DNA from: Leucobacter sp042726155
GTDB taxonomy: Bacteria; Actinomycetota; Actinomycetes; Actinomycetales; Microbacteriaceae
Assembly: GCF_042726155.1 (NCBI RefSeq)
Contig: NZ_JBHXHV010000001.1
Span: forward strand, 806,001-870,000
Reading direction: 5' to 3'
DNA length: 64,000 nt
A program made the translations under genes and the position numbers. Within the stretch, counting starts at the first letter, position 1; each line of letters starts with the position of its first letter. Under the pieces are notes generated by a model. It ran no database searches and was not told where the DNA came from. It was given only the letters and a program-made list of their open reading frames with translations. Of the stretch, positions 58,763 through 64,000 are shown one piece after another.

Positions 58763-58845
58763 TGGTGGGGCGTGCAGGGGTCGAACCTGCTTCGCGCGTT
58801 GGCAACCGATTTACAGTCGGCATCCGGCACCGGCCGGTACGCCCC
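58763..58845 (-). tRNA. tRNA-Tyr (anticodon GTA) inside the late operon
   Basis: 83 bases with encoded CCA. Acceptor GGGGCGT pairs with ACGCCCC. The anticodon arm is CCGA-CTGTAAA-TCGG, giving anticodon GTA, and a long variable arm marks a class II tRNA such as tRNA-Tyr. It lies between the scaffold gene and the MuF gene and is transcribed with them. Confidence 0.92.
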
Positions 58846-58947
58846 GGAGCCTGGCGATACGTGACCGCCAGGCGTATAGTTGTTCGAGTAGGGCCTCCCC
58901 GTGAAAGCGCCGAAATAATGCGCCGTCAGAACTCGCGGGCTCGGGCC

Positions 58948-60330
58948 CTACACTTCTGTCCGCAAGTCGATCTCGGTGAGCCGCGCCCGTGACCAGACCC
59001 AGAGCTTCCGAATCGAGTTGCGGGCGTTGCGGAGGTTGTAGACCTCCAACTGCCGACGCAACTTCTCGGTCAGTGGACGATCGTCGAGGTCGACAATGAA
59101 GCGGTCTTTGACGACCCCGTGGTTCTCGCGGGCCGAGTACACGGCGTCTCGAATGAGCCGTTTCACGGCGTCGTAACTCGCGCGCTCGGGCCGCTTGACC
59201 TCGACCTCTACGTCACCGCGAGACGTCCACCGGAAGTCATTCGATGACGTGCGATCTGCGTTGCGGCGGATTAGTTCGAACGTCTCCGTCGCGCCGAATT
59301 CGTGGAAGAACCGAACCTCGTGGGGCGCGAGTTCTGTCACCGCCTCTTCTGGCAGCCCAAACTCGCGCTGCTGTTCGACGAGAGCGTCCTGGTGACGAAT
59401 GTTCGGCACTGCCTTCGCGAGCTCGTTGGAGTGCTCGAGCAGATACTTCCGGAGCTTGCGGAGCTGATCAGGAGACTCGACGTTGTCACGGTTCTGCAGA
59501 TCATCGTCAGAGATCGCGTCTTGCGCGCGCTCGTAGAGCTTCTGCAGCGCCGCCGCCGTCTTGCCCCCGTCCCACAGAGGCGAGTAGACCGGCACCGCGA
59601 TGCAATCGCAGTGATCGTGATACGCGTCACCGAACTTCCCGATGTAGTCGCCGTCGAGCGCCTCCGCCTTTCCGTCGTAGACGGCCCCACGGGCGGCGAG
59701 CATGACGCAAAATGCGCAGTTCTCGACGCCTGTGAGCATCCTCGCCCAGCCGCCCGGTTGTACGGCTAGCTCCCGCAGGTCGCGGCTATCGCGCTCGCGA
59801 GTGCGTTCGACCTCCCGCGCGAGCTTCTCCTGCCCCTGGCGCTGGGATGCGGCTCGTTCCGCCTGCATGTCCTGCCAGGCGCGCACCGTCGCTTCGTCGG
59901 CTTCGGCCGCTTCCCTGATGATTCGGCGCGCACGATCCTCGGTATGCCGCACTGCGACCGCACCGACCCTTGCCCCGAGCGCGTCGGGATGTTGTTGAAA
60001 CGCGCCCTGCTCGTCGAGGCTGGCGAGTACCGCACGCATCGACCCCGTGCCATATCCAGGCCCATTCGGCAGGTACACGTCGCCCGTGATGCCTGCGCGG
60101 CGTGCTTGCCCAGTCAGGAACTCGTGCGCTGTGTCACGTGCGCTGCGTCGACGCTCCCAGATCAACTTCGTGACCCGGTCGGCGAGGGCATCCCGCGCCC
60201 CGACACGCTCCTCGTCGTTCGCATCTCCAACGGGCAGGCGTCGCGCGTCGGCGCGCATGAGCGTCATGACGTCCGAGAGCAGACCGCGCGAGATCCTATC
60301 CAGGGCCCGGCGGTATGCCCCCGCCCGCAT
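58948..60330 (-). CDS. MuF-type minor capsid protein with C-terminal CdiA-like nuclease domain
   Basis: 460 residues. Residues 1-~255 form a phage minor capsid (MuF/VG15-like) domain with zinc-type Cys205-x2-Cys208 (ENCAFC) and the His/Cys cluster HDHCDC (238-243). After a linker (260-330), residues ~335-460 form another domain: APHEVRFFHEFGATETFELI, then NDFRW (Asp365), DVEVEVKRPE (Glu377-x-Lys379) and a helical end. Asp plus Glu-x-Lys is the PD-(D/E)xK nuclease pattern, and the layout resembles tRNA-nuclease tips of CdiA toxins. MuF proteins with toxin tips are known in temperate phages. ATG 60330 shares a base with the portal stop. A tRNA-Tyr gene follows; no immunity gene is visible. Confidence 0.8.
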   Translation of the reverse strand: MRAGAYRRALDRISRGLLSDVMTLMRADARRLPVGDANDEERVGARDALADRVTKLIWERRRSARDTAHEFLTGQARRAGITGDVYLPNGPGYGTGSMRAVLASLDEQGAFQQHPDALGARVGAVAVRHTEDRARRIIREAAEADEATVRAWQDMQAERAASQRQGQEKLAREVERTRERDSRDLRELAVQPGGWARMLTGVENCAFCVMLAARGAVYDGKAEALDGDYIGKFGDAYHDHCDCIAVPVYSPLWDGGKTAAALQKLYERAQDAISDDDLQNRDNVESPDQLRKLRKYLLEHSNELAKAVPNIRHQDALVEQQREFGLPEEAVTELAPHEVRFFHEFGATETFELIRRNADRTSSNDFRWTSRGDVEVEVKRPERASYDAVKRLIRDAVYSARENHGVVKDRFIVDLDDRPLTEKLRRQLEVYNLRNARNSIRKLWVWSRARLTEIDLRTEV

Positions 60331-61604
60331 CAGCTACCGACCGCCCGAAGCAGTGACGCCGCCGAGTTCCGCTCGGCCTCGTCAGCGATCCGCTTCTCCT
60401 CGGGGGTAAGGCCGATCCGGTTGCGGGCAACCGCTGGCGGGATGATGCCCGCGGTGACGAGTGTCGATGCAGCCGCCGCGACTGACTCGAGAGTCATTGT
60501 TGCCGCGGGGCGCCATTGCGTTTCAAGCAGATCGGACTCTTTGTCGGCGACTCCCTCGATGTCGTCAGCGATGCGCTGCACGTCCTCCCAGGAGTCATCG
60601 AACAGTGCCTGCTTTTTCTCGGCCTTGCGCACGTGGCGGTTGTCGACCGCGTTAAGTGCGCCCTCAGACGCCGGGTTGGCGTCGGTTCCGATGCCGAGCG
60701 ACATAAGTGACATCCCCGATGACGCTGACACGAACCCCGCGTAGAGCCGCAGTACCGACGTGATGTCCTGCAGGTTCGCGCCCTGCAACGTGCCTACCTT
60801 CGCGTCCTTCGGTCCGAGAAGGATGCGCCCGATGTACGTTTCCCACTGGGTCTTCTGCTTGCCGTCAGGGTCTTTGAAGTCGTTCGCGGCAGCACCGAGC
60901 ATGTACTTTTGCGGGAGCGCGACTGTTTCGACCGCGACCTGTAGGTTCGTGATGGAACGCGATGCAGCGTCGGTGTAGCGAATGACGTCCTGCATCTCGG
61001 ATCGTCCCATATCGTCGCGGAGACGGGCTCGATTGACGAATGGCACGACGGGGATTCGCTGCGTCCCGCTGTCGAGGCCCTTCTCGAAGAGATAGCGGCC
61101 GTTGGACTTGCGGTAGATGTAGTTCTTGCCAGGAACGTAGTGGACGACCGCGGGGGATTCCTCGTCGCTGAACCGCTGCACGGCCTCCGATACGACGCCC
61201 GTTGCCCGGTCTTTCGAGACGGTGAATCCGAGCGCGGAATGCCCGGTGATGCGTGCGAAGCCCTGCGGGCCACCCCCACCCACGACGACATACCCGCACC
61301 CCTGAACCAGGGCCTCGGTGTGTACGAGCGGCGCGGTGAGGTCCATGCGGTTGGCCTGCCACCGGCGCCAGTACCGCTGGTTCGCTTCGGCCTGTCCGGC
61401 GATCGTGAAGCCCTCGATCGTGAGACGTTCCTCGAGCGCCTCCACCAGGATTCGCGGCCAATCGACGACAATCTCGAGCACTCGCATTTCCGGCGGCAGC
61501 GTCACACCAAGCGCGTCGAGTCGTTTCTTGCCGTCGAAGTATGCCTCGTTGCGCGTGAAGTTCGCGGGCATCACTGGGCCTCGCATCAGCTTCTCGAAAC
61601 TCAC
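60330..61604 (-). CDS. Portal protein
   Basis: 424 residues. VVDWPRILVEALEERLTIEGF and the downstream QGCGYVVVGGGG, TDAASRSITNLQVAVETVALPQ match the SPP1/phi29-type portal family that forms the dodecameric DNA channel. GTG 61604 overlaps the large terminase stop (GTGA), the pattern used through this operon, and is preferred over ATG 61619 or 61646. Confidence 0.9.
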   Translation of the reverse strand: MSFEKLMRGPVMPANFTRNEAYFDGKKRLDALGVTLPPEMRVLEIVVDWPRILVEALEERLTIEGFTIAGQAEANQRYWRRWQANRMDLTAPLVHTEALVQGCGYVVVGGGGPQGFARITGHSALGFTVSKDRATGVVSEAVQRFSDEESPAVVHYVPGKNYIYRKSNGRYLFEKGLDSGTQRIPVVPFVNRARLRDDMGRSEMQDVIRYTDAASRSITNLQVAVETVALPQKYMLGAAANDFKDPDGKQKTQWETYIGRILLGPKDAKVGTLQGANLQDITSVLRLYAGFVSASSGMSLMSLGIGTDANPASEGALNAVDNRHVRKAEKKQALFDDSWEDVQRIADDIEGVADKESDLLETQWRPAATMTLESVAAAASTLVTAGIIPPAVARNRIGLTPEEKRIADEAERNSAASLLRAVGS

Positions 61605-63310
61605 CAGCCCACCGTCCATCCTGTTTCTCGTCCGCGCTCTTCCCACTCGGGAGAGGCGAGCACGATGCGGCGCACCATTCGGGCACCGATCGCGCAGATT
61701 CCGGCGTCGATCTTTGATGTCGACGCCTCTGATTCCTTGCGGGGGTAAAGGCGGCCTCGGTATTCACCGCGGCGAATGTTGCCGATGTGGCGGGAGGTGT
61801 CCCAGTTGCCGTCGTGCGTGAACGCGCCGTCCTGCACTTCGGCGAGGAACATCTCGGTCGCTTCCGAGAACTCGGACGAGTGAGAGCGCATGTCCCACGC
61901 GATCGGCTGAGGGTCGGTCCCGCGCGACTTTGCGTGAACGATCAGGTCGTCTCCGTAGAGCTCTGGCCACGACACCTTCACGAACGACTCCCACTCGCGC
62001 ACGTCGGCAAAGAAGGCCGCCACGGTGAAGCGGTCGAACGCGCGCTGAACGGCGATCGACACTTCGCCCGTGTTCACGGGCGCCTCGGGTGTCGGCTGCC
62101 ACACGCCGAGCGTGAACACATGGCCGTCGAAGATGCGGCATCCGACGAGCGCCGTAGCATCCCGCGAGCGCGACCCGTCGAAGAAGAGCACGACCTCGTC
62201 ACCGTCAGTGATCTCGGGAAACGTGTCATCGCCAGGCTTCGGGCCAAGCGCCGCCCACTCCTCGAGAGTGAACATGGCGTCGGCTGCAGCGTTCGGCTGA
62301 TTCAAGTAGAACCGGCGAGATCGGGACACTGGGTAAGCCGGCGACCAGATGCGCTGCATGATGTCGTGGATCTTCACCCACGGCAGACCCTCGTAAACGA
62401 ACTCGAGTGCGGCGCGCAGCGACTCCTCGTCAGCGAGATCAACATCTGGCGGGGCGACGCGTGCGTCGTACAAGATCTGCTGCCGGCGCGACGTGAGGCG
62501 ATCGGGGTGGCTGGGGTTGTTGAGCCACTCCTGCTGCTGCACCCAGCCCTCGAACGTGGATTCGGCCACGGACGCGACGCCGGGAAGCCAGGCGTTGCAT
62601 GTCTCCATGAGCCGGCCGCCGGTCTTACCGAGGTTCTGATCCAGCGTCTCGGCGAGATCCTTGCCCCCGTTTGAGCCTGTCCAGTGCTCGGTCTCATCCG
62701 CGACTGCGAACGTGAGCTCGGAGCCCTCAGCGGCGGACGCCGAAGAGGTGATCTGCTGCAGTCTGCCACCGTCAGGTGTCTCGACGTACGTCTTTCCGAC
62801 GTCGAGTCGGTAATTGCGGGCGAGCGGGGTTCGCTTGTTCGCCATTGCGCGGATCATGCGCATCGTGTTCGCGGTCTGATCTTGCGACGTCGCCGCCACG
62901 TGGACAAGCGGCATCGACACTGGCATGCCGACAACGCCGCCCGGTACATCGTCATCGAACGCGGCCACACGGGCGGGCCCGAGGAGCTCGAACAGTGCGA
63001 GCATCGCCGCGAACGGTGACTTGCCTGAGCCCTTCGCGAGTCGGCGCACGGCACGGTTGAATACCCAGTTGCCGTGCTCGTCGACCGCGTAGAAAAACAC
63101 GAGGAACATTGCCTGCGACGGCACCAGCCGGACCGGCTGCCCCGCCTGCGGCCCATTGGGCTGCAGCAGGTTCCGCTCAATCCAAGTGATCGCTTCGTAG
63201 CCGAGCGTGTACAGCGGCAGGCTGTCGTCGATCAGGTCAGGCGGGAGCACCTCAGCGCCGAGCGTGCACAGACGCTCGCGTGGAGCTATGAGCGAAGACG
63301 TTCCTTCCAT
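61601..63310 (-). CDS. Terminase large subunit
   Basis: 569 residues. Walker A-like RRLAKGSGKSPF (89-100), Walker B with Asp205-Glu206 (FAVADETEHW), and a nuclease domain starting at VVLFFDGSRSRDATAL (acidic residue near 365). It cuts and packages DNA into proheads with the portal. Overlaps the small subunit by 25 bases. Confidence 0.95.
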   Translation of the reverse strand: MEGTSSLIAPRERLCTLGAEVLPPDLIDDSLPLYTLGYEAITWIERNLLQPNGPQAGQPVRLVPSQAMFLVFFYAVDEHGNWVFNRAVRRLAKGSGKSPFAAMLALFELLGPARVAAFDDDVPGGVVGMPVSMPLVHVAATSQDQTANTMRMIRAMANKRTPLARNYRLDVGKTYVETPDGGRLQQITSSASAAEGSELTFAVADETEHWTGSNGGKDLAETLDQNLGKTGGRLMETCNAWLPGVASVAESTFEGWVQQQEWLNNPSHPDRLTSRRQQILYDARVAPPDVDLADEESLRAALEFVYEGLPWVKIHDIMQRIWSPAYPVSRSRRFYLNQPNAAADAMFTLEEWAALGPKPGDDTFPEITDGDEVVLFFDGSRSRDATALVGCRIFDGHVFTLGVWQPTPEAPVNTGEVSIAVQRAFDRFTVAAFFADVREWESFVKVSWPELYGDDLIVHAKSRGTDPQPIAWDMRSHSSEFSEATEMFLAEVQDGAFTHDGNWDTSRHIGNIRRGEYRGRLYPRKESEASTSKIDAGICAIGARMVRRIVLASPEWEERGRETGWTVGW

Positions 63311-63720
63311 ACCTGCATGTCCTCCACGTTGCTCGACTCGGCCGGCGCACCGCTGGCACGCTGCAGCTCAAGCGCCACGCGACGGCGATCGCCCTCGGTG
63401 ACGAGCAGCGTCGTCATCGCGCTGTAGATCGCTGTAAGCATCTGCCCGGAACGCTTGCCCGACTTCTTGTAGTAGGTGAGGTCATCCATCAACGAGTAGG
63501 CGAAAGCCCAATCGGACGGTTCGTAGAACGCCGACTGCCCGGACTTCTTCAAAGCGGCCCACATGCGCTTTGCGATCGGATGCCAGTCGCGGTCAGCAGC
63601 AGGCACTCGAACCTTCTGAGCACCAGGTGCCCGTGTCACGGTGTCGCCCCAGATTTCGTCCTTCGAACGATGACCGTTGAGCGAGTCTTTCCGCTTCGGA
63701 ATCGGGCCACGCTCACCCAT
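63286..63720 (-). CDS. Terminase small subunit
   Basis: 144 residues. Starts MGERGPIPKRKDSLNGHRSKDEI at 63720 with GGAGGTGG upstream; the ATG at 63729 is less likely. The N-terminal GPIPKRxxxLNGH and C-terminal helical part are typical of P27-type small terminases that bind packaging sites. Precedes the large subunit. Confidence 0.85.
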   Translation of the reverse strand: MGERGPIPKRKDSLNGHRSKDEIWGDTVTRAPGAQKVRVPAADRDWHPIAKRMWAALKKSGQSAFYEPSDWAFAYSLMDDLTYYKKSGKRSGQMLTAIYSAMTTLLVTEGDRRRVALELQRASGAPAESSNVEDMQVWKERLRS

Positions 63721-63815
63721 AACGACCACCTCCGCTGCAACTCAATCGACTTGGAAACTCGGGCAGAATCCGAGACGGTAAACCGCTAGGAGCGGGTGAG
63801 GGGGTGGGGAGGGGG

Positions 63816-64000
63816 TCAGGCTGGGGTCGACTCGGTAGGCGGCTCGATGACCACGGCTGCGTCGATCGAGACGTGCAGCTCGTGCTTGCAGTCGAGCGTG
63901 ATGACGACGCTGGCCTCCTTGCGGCCTAGGACGATGCGCCCGCTAGGCCAGCTGCGGTGCACGTTCTCGAGCTCTGCGTCGATGGTGAGGCGCGTGATGG
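63816..64000 (-). CDS. Partial prophage gene, 5' part beyond the window
   Basis: The last 60 codons before a TGA at 63816-63818 are visible. The product reads TRLTIDAELENVHRSWPSG and later VITLDCKHELHVSIDAAVV, ending in an acidic PPTESTPA tail. No family recognised; it lies upstream of the terminase genes, where small regulatory, HNH or accessory genes often occur. Confidence 0.6.
   Translation of the reverse strand, partial: ITRLTIDAELENVHRSWPSGRIVLGRKEASVVITLDCKHELHVSIDAAVVIEPPTESTPA

Larger units (their letters stand above)
42875..64000. mobile_element. Siphovirus-type prophage (left end and late region; right end outside the window)
   Basis: From the 3' end of tRNA-Thr to the window edge all recognisable genes are phage genes: two rightward accessory genes, then lysis, tail, head and packaging modules on the minus strand. 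Coding density, ATGA/GTGA overlaps and intact reading frames suggest a functional prophage. Integrase, repressor and replication genes must lie to the right. Confidence 0.9.

Noticed and set aside
58703..58947. An immunity gene for the MuF nuclease tip
   Set aside because: Searched both strands; only the tRNA-Tyr and short frames overlapping the scaffold gene are present.
58762..58992. Plus-strand ORF starting MVGRAGVEPASRVGNRFT
   Set aside because: Antisense reading of tRNA-Tyr; same type of artefact.
1..64000. CRISPR arrays, insertion sequences, rRNA genes
   Set aside because: No direct-repeat/spacer pattern, no transposase and no rRNA sequence were seen anywhere in the window.

Overview
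The window is high-GC DNA from an actinobacterium. WhiB, MtrA-MtrB-LpqB, a PMT-type protein mannosyltransferase plus a polyprenyl-phosphomannose synthase, PdtaS, long-form HPF and many leaderless genes all point that way. The gene mix fits Microbacteriaceae (Leucobacter-like), but the genus is inferred, not shown. The left edge cuts a glycosyltransferase, the right edge cuts a phage gene, and a 10-N scaffold gap lies at 21351-21360.

1-5.1 kb is a cell-envelope block: partial GT-B glycosyltransferase (-), galE, an LCP ligase-like protein, a GT2 glycosyltransferase, and an Rv3235-like gene (-). 5.3-12.6 kb holds signalling and envelope genes: a PdtaS-like kinase, two PspC-domain proteins transcribed divergently (one a histidine kinase paired with a NarL-type regulator), and a protein mannosyltransferase. 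12.6-18.8 kb is the translation block proS, nusA, ylxR, infB; no rimP lies before nusA. infB is separated from rbfA by VOC, AraC and DUF805 genes. After rbfA comes GC-rich, low-quality sequence with the gap, then mutY, a DUF2871 membrane protein, a second kinase/regulator pair, truB and a small membrane protein. 26.5-42.8 kb is a conserved actinobacterial core: whiB, a giant membrane glycosyltransferase, DUF5719, a zincin-like protein without its zinc site, mtrA-mtrB-lpqB, comF, hpf, a polyprenyl-phosphomannose synthase, secA and a DsbA-like thiol protein. Two long imperfect palindromes (31.4 and 36.2 kb) look like one intergenic repeat family.

42.8-64 kb is a siphovirus-type prophage beginning just after tRNA-Thr(TGT). 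Two small rightward genes (one an SRAP-domain protein) sit at its left end; the rest is one long leftward late operon. Read from the right it runs: small and large terminase, portal, MuF-type minor capsid, tRNA-Tyr, scaffold, HK97 capsid, head-tail joining genes, major tail protein, frameshifted tail chaperones, tape measure, distal tail and baseplate proteins, SGNH-hydrolase tail protein, and a CHAP endolysin with a chain of translationally coupled small membrane proteins. The integrase and repressor are not in the window.

The most interesting point is the MuF protein. Its C-terminal ~125 residues look like a PD-(D/E)xK nuclease of the CdiA toxin type. The next element in the operon is a tRNA-Tyr gene rather than a recognisable immunity gene. 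Other notable items are a 33-aa membrane protein fused by start/stop overlaps into the lysis cassette, a -1 frameshift in the tail chaperone gene, an SRAP protein lacking a conserved active-site histidine, and a very regular TAnnnT-N6-start-codon signature for leaderless genes.
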